Source: Solwaraspora sp. WMMD406 (lineage in GTDB: Bacteria > Actinomycetota > Actinomycetes > Mycobacteriales > Micromonosporaceae). Taken from it: DNA of 64,000 nt. Position 1 is the first letter of the stretch. Every line of letters begins with the position of its first letter. The DNA is taken from the NCBI RefSeq assembly GCF_029626025.1, contig NZ_JARUBF010000001.1:2108001-2172000 (forward strand). Direction: 5' to 3'. Shown one piece after another: positions 26,881 to 35,762 of the stretch. Under the pieces are notes generated by a model. The model had not been told where the DNA came from, did not search any database, and was given only the letters and a program-made list of their open reading frames with translations. The position numbers and the translations under genes were made by a program.

Positions 26881-28182
26881 TCAGTCGCCGGAGACAGGCG
26901 GCCATCCCGGGGTACGCCGTCTCGGTCCGACCGGCAGGCACAGGGCGGCCAGCCCCGCGATCGCCATGACCACGGCGGAGAGCATGAGGGCCGGGACGAT
27001 ACCGAGGCCGGTCGCCGTGAGGCCCCAGGCGACGGCGCCGACCGACTGGCTGCCCATCCGTACCGTCTGGAACAGGGCCATGACCCGCCCCCGGATCGGA
27101 TCGGGCGCGGTCAGGGCCATGGCGGCCGCCAGTGGCGTCTGCATGACCATCCAGGTGACGCCGAAGACGAACAGGGCCACCGCAGCGCCGATGAGGTCCT
27201 CGACCAGGGCCAAGGCACCGAGCGCACCCGCCGAGGCCACCCCGGCGAGCAGCAGGCCCGTGTTGTCGCTCGCCCGTCGGCGCAGGCCCGGCAGGAGCAG
27301 GGCACCGACGACGCTGCCGGCGCCGGCGGCCGCGAGGAGCAGACCGTAACCGGTGGCGTCGACGCCGAGGCGCAGCGTCGACACCGACGGCAGCAACGCC
27401 CAGACGGCGCTCGACGGGATACCGATCAGCAACGAGTGCACCAGGATTCGGCGGACCAGCACCGAGCGCCAGGCGAAGACCATGCCTTCGACGAGCGCGC
27501 GCCGCAGGGCCGGGCGGGTTCTGGCCGGTCGGCCGGGGACCTTGTAGAAGCACAGCACGACGACGAAGACCAGATAGGAGAACGCGTCGAGCACGAACAC
27601 CGCGGACGGTCCGGTCAGGGCGACGAGCAAACCGCCGAGCACCGGCCCCAGCACCCGCGCGATGTTCAGGTTCACCTGGGCGAGTGCGACGGCGGAATGC
27701 AGCAGGGGTGGGGGGACGAGTTGCGGCACCAGGGCCTGGAACGCGACCGTCGACAGCGCCGATCCGAGGCCAAGCAGCAAGGTGTAGACCAGTAGAGCGG
27801 TGGGCCCGAGCCACCCGAGCAGGCTGGTGACCGCGAGCGCCGCACCCACCAGGGTCTGGAACGCCTGGGATCCGAGCAGGAGCCAGCGCCGGTCGACGAA
27901 GTCGGCGATCGCGCCGATGGGCACCGACAGCACCAGCACCGGCATCCGCGCCGCCGCCACGACCAGCGCCGCGAGCAGTACGGCGTTGGCGTGTCCGACG
28001 ATCACCCACTGCGCGCCGACGGTGTGCATCCAGTTGCCCATGTCGCCGGCGAATTCGGCGAACCACAGTGCCCGGAACACCGGAATCGACAGCGCCGCGA
28101 ACGGGCCGGGCTCGGTGCCCGTCCGGGCGTGGGCCATCCGTCGCCTGCGGGGCAGCACCAGCCGTGGGCTCGGCCAGTTCAC
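26881..28182 (-). CDS. MFS transporter, EntS-like (MFS_3)
   Basis: About 433 residues from a GTG at 28182 that overlaps the upstream stop (GTGA) and has GGAG 8 bases before it; an ATG at 28137 is the alternative. Twelve helices, a loop motif (LSVPIGAIADFVDRRWLLL) and the central KVPGRPARTRPALRRALVEG loop are typical of EntS-like exporters. Convergent with the ATPase gene (32-base gap) and coupled to a second MFS gene. Two adjacent, coupled but unrelated MFS proteins probably serve the same regulon. Confidence 0.85.
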   Translation of the reverse strand: MNWPSPRLVLPRRRRMAHARTGTEPGPFAALSIPVFRALWFAEFAGDMGNWMHTVGAQWVIVGHANAVLLAALVVAAARMPVLVLSVPIGAIADFVDRRWLLLGSQAFQTLVGAALAVTSLLGWLGPTALLVYTLLLGLGSALSTVAFQALVPQLVPPPLLHSAVALAQVNLNIARVLGPVLGGLLVALTGPSAVFVLDAFSYLVFVVVLCFYKVPGRPARTRPALRRALVEGMVFAWRSVLVRRILVHSLLIGIPSSAVWALLPSVSTLRLGVDATGYGLLLAAAGAGSVVGALLLPGLRRRASDNTGLLLAGVASAGALGALALVEDLIGAAVALFVFGVTWMVMQTPLAAAMALTAPDPIRGRVMALFQTVRMGSQSVGAVAWGLTATGLGIVPALMLSAVVMAIAGLAALCLPVGPRRRTPGWPPVSGD

Positions 28183-29477
28183 AAGGTGCGCTCCGGGCCG
28201 GTGGCGGGGACTGCCGGTTCGGTCGCCGAAGGGGCGGCCTGGGTGGCCCGGGCGAGTAGGACCGACAGCCCGTACGCGCCGAGCAGGCCGAGCAGGCAGA
28301 GACCGACCATCGCGTACATCCCGATGGCGAACGAACCGGTCACGTCCTTGACCTGGCCGAGCCCGAAGGCGAAGCTCAGGCCGCCGATGTTGGCGCAGAG
28401 ATTGGACCAGCCGCTGGTCAGGCCGGCGGTGCGGACGCCGAGCACTCTGATCGGGATCTCGAACAGTGGTCCGAAGTAGAACTGGAGGAAGACGGCCTGC
28501 ACCAGCACCACCACGACGACGACGGGCAGCGAGCGCGCCGAGACCAGGGCCACGATCGTCGCGGTGAGCACGGCCAGCGAGACGCCGATCACCAGGGCGG
28601 GGCGGCGCAGCCGGTCCGAGACGTGTCCGCCGAGGAAGTTCGACGGTGCGGTCACGACCGCCGCCCCGGCGAGCAGCAGGCCCGCCGTGTGCAGGGAGAA
28701 GCCCTTTTCCGCGATGAGGTACGTGGGCAGCCAGAAGCTCAGGCCGTTGACCACGGAGTAGCGGACGAACTGCACCCCGCCGGCTACCCACATCACCGGG
28801 TGGGCGAGCAGGCCGGGTAGCTCCCGCAGCCGTACGTAGGAGTCAGGCTGGCGGGTCGGTCCGGGACTACCGGCGCGCCAGTAGAGCGCGGTGATCCCGA
28901 GTCCGAGCAGGGAGAAGCCGATGAAGATCCATCGCCACCCGACGTAGCCGACCAGGGTGGGACCGGCCAGGCTCAGCACGACGTTGGAGGAGAAGCCGCC
29001 GGCCACGTAGAGGCCGAGCGCGGTGGCTCGCCGGTGGGCCGGGAACTCGTGGGTGATGAGCAGCAGTCCGGGACCGAAGACGAACGCCCGGGCCAGGCCG
29101 GAGAGGGCCTGGTTGACGAGGAGGAGGGTGAAGGAGTCCAGCAGAGCGAAGATCAGGGAGCAGAGGTTGAGGCCGACCAGCCCGAGCAGGAACAGCCGCT
29201 TGGGGCCGTACCGGTCGGCCAGGTATCCCGCCGGGACCTGCATGGCGGCGAACACCAGCAGGGAGACGGCGCCGAGGGTGCCGGCCTGGCCGAAGGTCAG
29301 CCCGACATCGTCACGGATCAGCGGGAGGAACAGGGCGATGCCGCCGAGCGAGAGGCCCTGCGTGCTCTGGCAGATCACGATCAGGGCGATCGCCCACACC
29401 GATACCGAAGTTCGCGTCGAGGTCGACGCGGGGTCGGCCTTCGGCGGCGGTACGGCTACGTCACGTGATCTCAACAT
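28179..29477 (-). CDS. MFS transporter, anion/organic-acid symporter type
   Basis: 432 residues. The N-terminal 25 residues are polar, then 12 hydrophobic segments. The first-loop motif AGYLADRYGPKRLFLLG (near residue 78) and FGPGLLLITHEFPAHRRATALG (near 145) match the ACS/GudP-like branch that takes up organic acids. Start codon at 29477; a putative GntR operator lies about 85 bases upstream at 29559. First gene of a two-gene operon. Confidence 0.85.
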   Translation of the reverse strand: MLRSRDVAVPPPKADPASTSTRTSVSVWAIALIVICQSTQGLSLGGIALFLPLIRDDVGLTFGQAGTLGAVSLLVFAAMQVPAGYLADRYGPKRLFLLGLVGLNLCSLIFALLDSFTLLLVNQALSGLARAFVFGPGLLLITHEFPAHRRATALGLYVAGGFSSNVVLSLAGPTLVGYVGWRWIFIGFSLLGLGITALYWRAGSPGPTRQPDSYVRLRELPGLLAHPVMWVAGGVQFVRYSVVNGLSFWLPTYLIAEKGFSLHTAGLLLAGAAVVTAPSNFLGGHVSDRLRRPALVIGVSLAVLTATIVALVSARSLPVVVVVVLVQAVFLQFYFGPLFEIPIRVLGVRTAGLTSGWSNLCANIGGLSFAFGLGQVKDVTGSFAIGMYAMVGLCLLGLLGAYGLSVLLARATQAAPSATEPAVPATGPERTL

Positions 29478-29558
29478 CTACCTTTGCTGATCCCAGCGAC
29501 ATGGTGCCTCGTGTCTCCTTCGTCGGGTCGGCGTGGTGATGCGATGCTGCGCACTATA

Positions 29559-29572
29559 GATTGTGCATAATC
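29559..29572. promoter_or_regulatory. Putative GntR operator before the MFS pair
   Basis: GATTGTGCATAATC is nearly self-complementary and is the exact reverse-complement type of the site at 30480 (GCACAATC) and 19413 (GATTATGCACAA). It lies in the 203-base space between the GntR gene's 3' end and the MFS start. Confidence 0.65.
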
Positions 29573-29680
29573 AACGTGATCAAGCATCCACCAGCCGTGG
29601 GCGATCCGACAAGAGGCGAAACACAATGCTTACAAGACGCGTCCCTGGTCAGCGTCCCGGTCGCCGGGACTTGACCGACG

Positions 29681-30292
29681 TCACTCGTCGCGGTCGCGCT
29701 CCAGATCGCTGCGGAGCAGGCGCAGGATCGGCTGACAGTGCTCGTGAGCCAGCCGCGCGGCCTCCTCGCCGTCACCGGCTCGGGCGGCGTCGACCAGCGC
29801 CCGGTGTTCCCGCTGCGACTGAGCACGCCGACCGGGCAGACGAGCGCTGTCCGACGGTACGTGCAGCGCGCTGAGCGTGAGCAACTCGGCCAACAGGGCG
29901 ATCGCCCGATGGCGACCAGACGGCCGGGCCAAGGTCAAATGGAGCTCCCGGTTGAGCAGCGCGTAGCTGCCGCCGACGTCGGCGCGGCTCATCTTGCGGC
30001 ACAACGCGTCGGCCTCGGCCAGCGTCGCCTCGTCCATCAACGGCACCGCGTGCCGTAGGTTGTCCGGTTCGACGACGGCGATCAGTTCCTGCATCTCGAT
30101 GCACTCGGCGATGGTCAGCTTCCGCACCATCACGCCACGGTGCTCGTCGATCGCGACCAGTCCCTCGGTCGCCAAGGAGCGGAAGGACTCCCGTACCGGG
30201 GTGGTCGACAGGCCGAGCTCGGCGGCGATCTCGACCTGGCGGAGCCGGTCACCGGGTTGGATCAGGCCCAACAGAATGCGTTCGCGCAGCAC
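29681..30292 (-). CDS. GntR-family regulator, FCD subfamily (start uncertain)
   Basis: 203 residues from the GTG at 30292. The winged helix (LRERILLGLIQPGDRLRQVE, LGLSTTPVRESFRSLATEGL) is followed by an FCD domain with the LNRELHLTLARPSGRHR metal-site helix. Starting here trims the first helix. The frame stays open for 26 more codons up to an ATA at 30370 that has a perfect AGGAGG 7 bases before it, and those residues (QKPTVARTAKTAQAWATDV-like) look like a normal family N-terminus. Initiation at ATA, or a sequence error hiding an ATG, is likely. The gene lies between operator-like sites at 29559 and 30480 and is the obvious candidate to bind all four shared sites. Confidence 0.85.
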   Translation of the reverse strand: MLRERILLGLIQPGDRLRQVEIAAELGLSTTPVRESFRSLATEGLVAIDEHRGVMVRKLTIAECIEMQELIAVVEPDNLRHAVPLMDEATLAEADALCRKMSRADVGGSYALLNRELHLTLARPSGRHRAIALLAELLTLSALHVPSDSARLPGRRAQSQREHRALVDAARAGDGEEAARLAHEHCQPILRLLRSDLERDRDE

Positions 30293-30479
30293 GTCGGTCG
30301 CCCACGCCTGCGCGGTCTTGGCGGTCCGCGCGACAGTCGGCTGTTTGCGTTGCTTGACTGGCGTGGCTATCGCACGTCCTCCTGTCCTGCCGCGGCGACC
30401 GCCGTCGAATGGCGCCGTGCGTGTCCATCACGCTGTCCCAGCGGCGGACCGGGGGCGACCAGCGCCGCTCCACCGCACC

Positions 30480-30492
30480 TATGCACAATCTA
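30480..30492. promoter_or_regulatory. Putative GntR operator, autoregulatory
   Basis: TATGCACAATCTA matches the shared motif in reverse orientation to 29559. It lies about 110 bases before the probable GntR translation start, consistent with feedback control. Confidence 0.55.
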
Positions 30493-30576
30493 CAGCCTAG
30501 CCTACGGGCCGGATGCGTCGCCGTTACGGGCAGTGGCCGCGACGCTCTGGACCGCTGATCCGACGATGCCCGCCGG

Positions 30577-31245
30577 TCAGGTGACGAGTCGGCGGGTGAA
30601 GCCGGGGTCGATGAGGCGAGCGTTGGCGGCGGTGACCGCTCGGGGCAGCTCCTGAGGAATCGCGTAGCCGAGTTCGGCGTACCTGTCGATGCGCTGGGTG
30701 TCGCCGACCAGCATGTTGATCACCTTGTCGGCGTCGCCGATGCTGGCGACGTAGTCGTCGAGCGGCAGCGGATGGGACGCGCAGCTGACGTCGACCTCCG
30801 GCCAGAGCTTCTTCGTGGTGGCGTAGGCGCGGCGCTGCTGGTACGGCCGAGACATCAGGATGACGGACCGGGGATGGACGCCGTGTTCCGCCAGAAGACG
30901 GCGGGTGTTGACGATGTTCTCGCCGGTGTTGGTGGCTCCGGTGTCGATCAGGATCGCGTCGTCGGGTACGCCGTTGGCCAGGGCGTACTCGCGGTAGTGG
31001 ACGGCTTCGCCGCGCGGGAACCGGTCGATGGTGGTCGGTGCGTTGGCACCGGTGAACACGACGAGCGGGTACATGCCCCGGTGGTAGAGATCGGTCGCGA
31101 CCTTGGCCACGCCGAGATCATGACTGCCGAGACCGATGCCGACATCGACCGGACGCAGGTCGTGGCCCATCTGGTGGTAACCCCACAGGCATTCGACGTC
31201 GCGGCGGTGCTCGGCGGGGATGCTCACGCGGTTCGTCGCGGTCAT
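30577..31245 (-). CDS. YdcF/DUF218-family protein
   Basis: 222 residues from the ATG at 31245, chosen because GAGGAGG lies upstream. The Rossmann-like DUF218 pattern is visible: PLVVFTGANAPTT, RGEAVHYREYALANGVPDDAI, the TNTGENIVNTRRLLAEHG helix, and SVILMSRPYQQRRA. The family includes E. coli YdcF, which binds S-adenosylmethionine, and SanA-like envelope proteins; biochemical roles are mostly unknown. No membrane segment is present, so it is probably cytoplasmic. Confidence 0.8.
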   Translation of the reverse strand: MTATNRVSIPAEHRRDVECLWGYHQMGHDLRPVDVGIGLGSHDLGVAKVATDLYHRGMYPLVVFTGANAPTTIDRFPRGEAVHYREYALANGVPDDAILIDTGATNTGENIVNTRRLLAEHGVHPRSVILMSRPYQQRRAYATTKKLWPEVDVSCASHPLPLDDYVASIGDADKVINMLVGDTQRIDRYAELGYAIPQELPRAVTAANARLIDPGFTRRLVT

Positions 31246-31316
31246 CTCGTCCGACCTCCTCGAATTGTTACGAAAGCACGGGCTCACGCTAGTGGAGGAG
31301 TGGTCGCCGGACGGGG

Positions 31317-32192
31317 CTATGCCGGCGATCGGTCCGTACGCTGAGCCGCGAGCAGGCAGCCGATCACGATCGCACCCAGCCCGGCCGCCGCAGTGACTGT
31401 CAACTCTTCACGCAGCAGCACCGCACTGAAGATGACAGCGAAGGCAGGGGACAAGTAGAAGGCGAGCGCTGCTCGTGCCGGTCCGGTACGCGCGATGAGC
31501 GTGTAGAACAGGACGAGTGTCAGCCCGGTGCAGACGACGCCGAGGACCAGCACCGCCGCCGAGACGTCGGGAGCGGGCAGCCGGTCCGGCCAGCTCAACG
31601 CGGCTGGTGCGAGCATGGCCGCGCTGGTCACCAGCATCGCGGAGGTAGCAACCCCGAGCGGCGACGCGTCGGCGTGGCGTCGGTGGATCATGACCGCGCC
31701 GGCGGCGTAACACAGCGCCGCGGCCAGCACGAGCAGGCCGCCCAGGAGCGCGAGTCGGCCACCCTGCAGATCAACCCCGAAAACCAGCACGAGCCCGATG
31801 AAGCCGATCACGATCCCGGAGATCCCCTTGAGACCCTGTGGTCGCTCGTCAGGCGCGTACCAGTAGGCCAGGACCGCGACGAACAGCGGCTGCGCTCCGA
31901 TGAGGATGCCGGCGATCCCCGCCGGCACATACTGCTGCCCGTAGGTCAGCAACAGAAGCGGAATCGTCGACTGCACCAGGACGGTCTCGATGATCGCTCG
32001 TGGCCGGCGCCAGAGTTCAGCCAGGGCGTTTCGGTGAATCGCCAGCGGTACGAGCAGGAGACAGGCGAGCCCGACCCGCCCGAGGACGACGACGGTGGGA
32101 GACAGCTGCCGCAGGGCGACATCGATCAACGGATAGACCGCGCCCCACAGGGCGGCCAGGACGACCAGCGCCACCCAGGCCCTTCGGCTCAC
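31317..32192 (-). CDS. EamA/DMT-family permease
   Basis: 291 residues with ten hydrophobic helices in two EamA repeats. The first repeat opens with ALVVLAALWGAVYPLIDVAL, and the turn between repeats contains GIVIGFIGLVLVFGVDLQGG. These transporters usually export amino acids or metabolites. Start is GTG. It stands alone and is convergent with nothing nearby. Confidence 0.85.
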   Translation of the reverse strand: MSRRAWVALVVLAALWGAVYPLIDVALRQLSPTVVVLGRVGLACLLLVPLAIHRNALAELWRRPRAIIETVLVQSTIPLLLLTYGQQYVPAGIAGILIGAQPLFVAVLAYWYAPDERPQGLKGISGIVIGFIGLVLVFGVDLQGGRLALLGGLLVLAAALCYAAGAVMIHRRHADASPLGVATSAMLVTSAAMLAPAALSWPDRLPAPDVSAAVLVLGVVCTGLTLVLFYTLIARTGPARAALAFYLSPAFAVIFSAVLLREELTVTAAAGLGAIVIGCLLAAQRTDRSPA

Positions 32193-32225
32193 GGGTGACT
32201 CAGGTGAGGGGCCGTCAGCACGCCT

Positions 32226-33536
32226 CTAGTTAAGCAGCACCTGGCGGTAGAGACTCTGTACGCAGTCGAGATCGCTCCACGGCATGAGATCGACGAGCAG
32301 CTCACGGAGGCGTCGGCGGTTGCGCTCCGATCCGGTACGTCGGGAGATGACATCGGCTTGCCGCGCCACATCACAGGCTTGTTCCACCTGGCGCATCTGC
32401 ACGTACGCGGTGGCGAGATCGATCAGGGTGCCGGCCCGTTCCCGGACGAAGGTCGCCGGCAACAGGGTGAGTGCTTCGTACAGCGACCGGGTCGCCTGCC
32501 GGGGCTGGCGTAGGCGGGTCAGACATCTGCCCTTGAGCCTTGCCGCGTGACATTCGGCGTTGTAGAAGCCCAGCCAGACCGGGGTCGTGTCCGGTACGAC
32601 GGCGTCAAAGGTCCGTTCAGCCTCCACGAGCGCGGTAATGCCCGTCTTCGGCTGTCCGAGGAACCCGTACGCCTCGCCGACAGCTTCGCTCAGCCACGAT
32701 CTGACGGCGGGAGCGCTGCGTCCGGGTACCAGCGACTGCGCGACGCTCAGCACGTCGAGCGCCCCTTTGCCATCGCCCGCGTGGAGGCGGATATAGCTGA
32801 TCACACCCAGGCCGTACGCGTGCAGTGCTCGGTCGTTCGCTTTCTCGGCCAGGGACACCGCCAGCCGGCAGTAACCTTCAGCCTGGTCGTACTTCTGCGC
32901 GTCGATAGCGAGCCACCCCGCCAGCTGGGCCGCGTCTCCGGCAGCCCGTAACAGACGGCGATGGGTGGCGCCGGTAGGGGTTCGGTTGCTGACCCCCAGC
33001 ATCGTTTTCAAGTGATTAGCTACTTCGGCGCTGACTCGACCCGAGCCTTCGCGGTAGTCGAGGTGCCGGTAGGTGTCGGTCAGCGTTTCCAGATCGGCGA
33101 TCACCCCGTCTGTGACCTTGCTGATTCGTCCGCTGCTGGTTGCCGCAGGCGGCGAAGGATCGTGAACGTTCGCGTTTATGGCGCTGAGGCTGTCGAGGTC
33201 GCTGTAGTCCTCGCCGTCCAGCAGTTCTCCCGCGCTACAGCGGTACAGGTACGCGAGCTTGTTCAGCGTGTCCAGCGAGGGTGCCCGGCCCGCTGGACCC
33301 GGCCAGATCTCCCAGTACGAGATCTGTTTCGCTGTCTTCGGCGTGTCAGCGTCCGGCCACAGCTCGTTCCATCGCCGAGCTACCTCTGCCTGCGTCATCC
33401 CGTGAGCCAACCGGAACGCGACCCGCGAGTTGATCTCGTACTCTGCTTTCCACTGTCTGGCGATCTGTCGATAGGTGAGACCTCTGGCACGAAGTTGATC
33501 GGCTTCTCTCTGGAAACTGCGTGCACTTCGCGGCAC
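32226..33536 (-). CDS. Helix-turn-helix regulator with C-terminal TPR-like helices
   Basis: 436 residues. Residues 1-110 carry an actinomycete-type HTH (MTQAEVARRWNELWPDAD, QISYWEIWPGPAGRAPSLDTLNKLAYLYRCSAGELLDGED). Residues about 170-430 are paired helices with tetratricopeptide spacing (YDQAEGYCRLAVSLAEKAND, LHAGDGKGALDVLSVAQ, QATRSLYEALTLLP). This architecture is common beside developmental or small-molecule signalling genes in filamentous actinomycetes. It marks the edge of the ordinary region; the 915-bp repeat begins 317 bases beyond its start. Confidence 0.8.
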   Translation of the reverse strand: MPRSARSFQREADQLRARGLTYRQIARQWKAEYEINSRVAFRLAHGMTQAEVARRWNELWPDADTPKTAKQISYWEIWPGPAGRAPSLDTLNKLAYLYRCSAGELLDGEDYSDLDSLSAINANVHDPSPPAATSSGRISKVTDGVIADLETLTDTYRHLDYREGSGRVSAEVANHLKTMLGVSNRTPTGATHRRLLRAAGDAAQLAGWLAIDAQKYDQAEGYCRLAVSLAEKANDRALHAYGLGVISYIRLHAGDGKGALDVLSVAQSLVPGRSAPAVRSWLSEAVGEAYGFLGQPKTGITALVEAERTFDAVVPDTTPVWLGFYNAECHAARLKGRCLTRLRQPRQATRSLYEALTLLPATFVRERAGTLIDLATAYVQMRQVEQACDVARQADVISRRTGSERNRRRLRELLVDLMPWSDLDCVQSLYRQVLLN

Positions 33537-33852
33537 GGCTTCTCCTCGCCACTGGATTTTCTGACAATCACAAATCTACTGGTCGATCGCTCCGCATGGA
33601 ACTCTGTTCGTTGGCTTGTCCCCGCGAGACGGGGAGTCGGCAGAGGTCGAGGACCACACCAGACGTGGTCGACTGTCTACTCAGGTGCGGGCATTCTTTG
33701 GTCGTGTTCAACTCGACTACGCGATGGGCGGCGCGCGAGGGCCGCGACAAGTGCGGCTTCCACCACTCGGGATGGAGTACGGGTGACGCTTGGCTACACG
33801 CAGATCAATCAACGGCTGCCCGTGGCCGGCGTAGTGCTGCCCACCGTGACGG
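33537..33852. other. Intergenic region before the first 915-bp repeat
   Basis: 316 bases upstream of the regulator start. No convincing open frame or RNA is seen. It probably holds the regulator's promoter. Confidence 0.4.
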
Positions 33853-34016
33853 ACCTGGCGGCGGGTCGGCGGCCGGGTGATCGAGACGGGGCGCCGGGCT
33901 GGGTGCTGGGTAGGTGGCGTGCTGGCCGTGCCGCTGATCCCGACAGCTGTGCATGTGGGGGCTGCTGATCCCCGCCCGGCTCGGCGCCCATCCAAACGTT
34001 CGGGGGCAGCCTAGTG

Positions 34017-34346
34017 ATGGATCTGAAGGTGGGGGATGTGCTGCGTATCGGTGCTGCGGCGTCGGTGCAGTTCGCCGGTGACCGGGCGCTGATCTTCCGG
34101 GTGACCGCGATCCGGAAGGAGCAGACGTACATCGGTTGGTGTTGGTTGGCGGGTTACGTGCTGGATTCGACGGGGTCGGCGGTGGAGCGGCGGGAGGTGT
34201 TCGTCCGGCGGGCGGGGCTGCGTCGGATCGTCGTCCACGACCGGCGGCCCGGGACAGGGGAGCAGCGGCCGGGGTCGGGGATGACGCCGGCAGGGGTGAG
34301 GATGGAGGGTAACCGTGGCGTTCGACATCCGGGTCAGACTCGGTGA
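34017..34346 (+). CDS. Small conserved hypothetical protein (repeat gene A, left)
   Basis: 110 residues from the ATG at 34017 (a GTG precedes it directly). The compact beta-rich core (LKVGDVLRIGAAASVQFAGD, LIFRVTAIRKEQTYIGWCWL) looks like an SH3-like or PilZ-like barrel. The last 30 residues overlap gene B in another frame. It is paralogous to 43584-43913. No function known to me. Confidence 0.6.
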   Translation: MDLKVGDVLRIGAAASVQFAGDRALIFRVTAIRKEQTYIGWCWLAGYVLDSTGSAVERREVFVRRAGLRRIVVHDRRPGTGEQRPGSGMTPAGVRMEGNRGVRHPGQTR

Positions 34347-34554
34347 CACGATCCGGCTGCAACCGACGGATCGGTACCGGCCGGCGGACGGCCCGGTCGT
34401 GATGCGGTTGACCGGCGTGCGGCTGATCACGAACCGGCCGGACAGTGACGAGTGGATCTGGCTGGAAGGTCTGAAGCTCAACCTCGACGGTTCGTGGGGT
34501 GATCACGCGTTGGTGATGGCGCGGGCGTCGCTGCTGGCAGCCGACCGGAACTGA
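34315..34554 (+). CDS. Small conserved hypothetical protein (repeat gene B, left)
   Basis: 79 residues, GTG start with GGAGG six bases before it. Its core (VRLGDTIRLQP, VVMRLTGVRLITNRPDSDEWIWLEGLKL) has the same barrel-like pattern as gene A, so genes A and B may be anciently duplicated. Identical in protein sequence to the right-hand copy. Confidence 0.65.
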   Translation: MAFDIRVRLGDTIRLQPTDRYRPADGPVVMRLTGVRLITNRPDSDEWIWLEGLKLNLDGSWGDHALVMARASLLAADRN

Positions 34555-34563
34555 ACCGCCGCC

Positions 34564-34770
34564 GTGCGCCGCCTGCCGCTGCCGTATGTCGAGCTGCGGG
34601 CTGCGCAGCGGTTGCTGGACCGGCATCCCGGACCTGACCGTGACGGCCGGTGTCCGGGGTGCGGCCGGTTTCACTGCGGCCGGCGGCGGATCGCGTTGCG
34701 CGTGTTCGGACGGTACGGCTACCTACCGCGACAATGGCCGAACCGGCAGACCTGGGGCACCCGGCCGTGA
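34564..34770 (+). CDS. Small zinc-ribbon-like protein (repeat gene C, left)
   Basis: 68 residues. Contains CPGCGRFHCGRRR, a CxxC-x3-C cluster that could bind zinc with the nearby His. GTG start. The right-hand copy ends seven codons earlier because a substitution makes TAG. Role unknown; genes A, B and C probably form one unit. Confidence 0.5.
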   Translation: MRRLPLPYVELRAAQRLLDRHPGPDRDGRCPGCGRFHCGRRRIALRVFGRYGYLPRQWPNRQTWGTRP

Positions 34771-35058
34771 TGGTTGATCATCACCGGTTGGCACGGTGCG
34801 TCCAAGCTGCTGGTGCAGGCGGATGGACGTGGGTGCATCACAGACCGACCCTCGGCCTCGAACCTGGCCACAGAAACGGCCGGCTGGATCGTCCCTGGCC
34901 TTCCGCCGCCAACTCGCTCTGGTCCCGTCCGGCTGGTCACGCAGTCCCCGCCCGCCGTTGCCGCGTTTCGTACGCCAGCCGCGCCGTCTCGTACGCTCCT
35001 CGGCCGACAGGCCCGGCATCCGCTGCGTCCTGCCACATGCAGAAGTCGTACAAGATTT
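34771..35058. other. Intergenic region between the repeat and the toxin-antitoxin pair
   Basis: 288 bases with no supported gene; open frames here lack family matches or ribosome-binding sites. It ends in the antitoxin promoter/operator. Confidence 0.4.
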
Positions 35059-35093
35059 TGGTACGGCAGTGGTACGGTATTTCTGTACGTACC
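35059..35093 (+). promoter_or_regulatory. Operator/promoter of the yefM-yoeB pair
   Basis: Two direct TGGTACGG elements (35059 and 35070) and a GGTACG...CGTACC inverted repeat (35071-35076 and 35088-35093) precede the antitoxin. E. coli YefM binds TGTACA-type palindromes, so these GTAC-centred repeats are the likely autoregulatory operator. Confidence 0.6.
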
Positions 35094-35108
35094 GGAGGGA
35101 GCGTAACC

Positions 35109-35384
35109 ATGTCCATCAGCGCGAGCGAAGCGCGCCAGCGCCTGTTCCCCCTTATCGAGCGAGTCAACGCCGATCACCACCCGATACGCATCAGCTCGCG
35201 CAGCGGGGACGTGGTGCTCATGTCGGCGGAGGACTACGACGCCTGGCAGGAAACCGTGTACCTGCTGCGGTCTCCCGCAAACGCGAGGCGGCTCATGGAA
35301 GCCGTCGCCCGGGACCGGGCGGGCGGCCCCTCGATCGCCAAGACCATGGATGAGCTGCGGGAGCTGGCCGGGGGTGAGGAGTGA
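35109..35384 (+). CDS. yefM: YefM-like antitoxin (Phd/YefM family)
   Basis: 91 residues from the ATG at 35109, preceded by GGAGGGAG. The N-terminal DNA-binding part is canonical ([38 protein letters not shown]). The flexible C-terminal half ([19 protein letters not shown], then MDELREL) would wrap the toxin. Overlaps the toxin start by 4 bases (GTGA). Represses its own promoter by analogy with the family. Confidence 0.9.
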   Translation: MSISASEARQRLFPLIERVNADHHPIRISSRSGDVVLMSAEDYDAWQETVYLLRSPANARRLMEAVARDRAGGPSIAKTMDELRELAGGEE

Positions 35385-35644
35385 GGAGGGTCAACTTCGA
35401 TCCCGACGCATGGGAAGACTTGCTCTTCTGGCTTGCCTCGGATCGGAAGAAGGCTCGCCGGATCACCCGCCTGATTGGTGAGATCCAGCGTGACCCGTTT
35501 ACCGGCGCAGGCAAGCCGGAACCGCTGAAAGGCGATCTGTCCGGCTACTGGTCACGGCGGATTGACGATGAACATCGCCTCGTGTACCGGGCCGACGAGA
35601 AGGAAGTAAAAATCATCAAGGCCCGGTACCACTACAGCGACTGA
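35381..35644 (+). CDS. yoeB: YoeB-like mRNA interferase toxin
   Basis: 87 residues, GTG start within the antitoxin stop. The RelE-superfamily YoeB signature is complete: [58 protein letters not shown] and the C-terminal KARYHY with catalytic-site His and Tyr. YoeB toxins cut mRNA in the ribosomal A site. The pair appears intact and may stabilise the island. Confidence 0.92.
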   Translation: MRRVNFDPDAWEDLLFWLASDRKKARRITRLIGEIQRDPFTGAGKPEPLKGDLSGYWSRRIDDEHRLVYRADEKEVKIIKARYHYSD

Positions 35645-35762
35645 CTGGTCTCGACGTCGCCGACGTCGCCGAGTACGACGGCCTCCGCCTCTTCGACGTT
35701 TCGTAGTAGCTGCTGTTACCTTCGGTGGTCAGGGCTGAATCACGGAGGGCTATGAGGACGGC

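Larger units (their letters stand above)
33853..34767. repeat. 915-bp direct repeat, left copy
   Basis: Aligns with 43420-44334 at a constant offset of 9567 bases with only scattered substitutions and no length change through most of the run. It starts at ACCTGGCGGCGGGTCGG and ends at GCACCCGGCCG. It contains three small genes in the same order in both copies. Confidence 0.9.
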
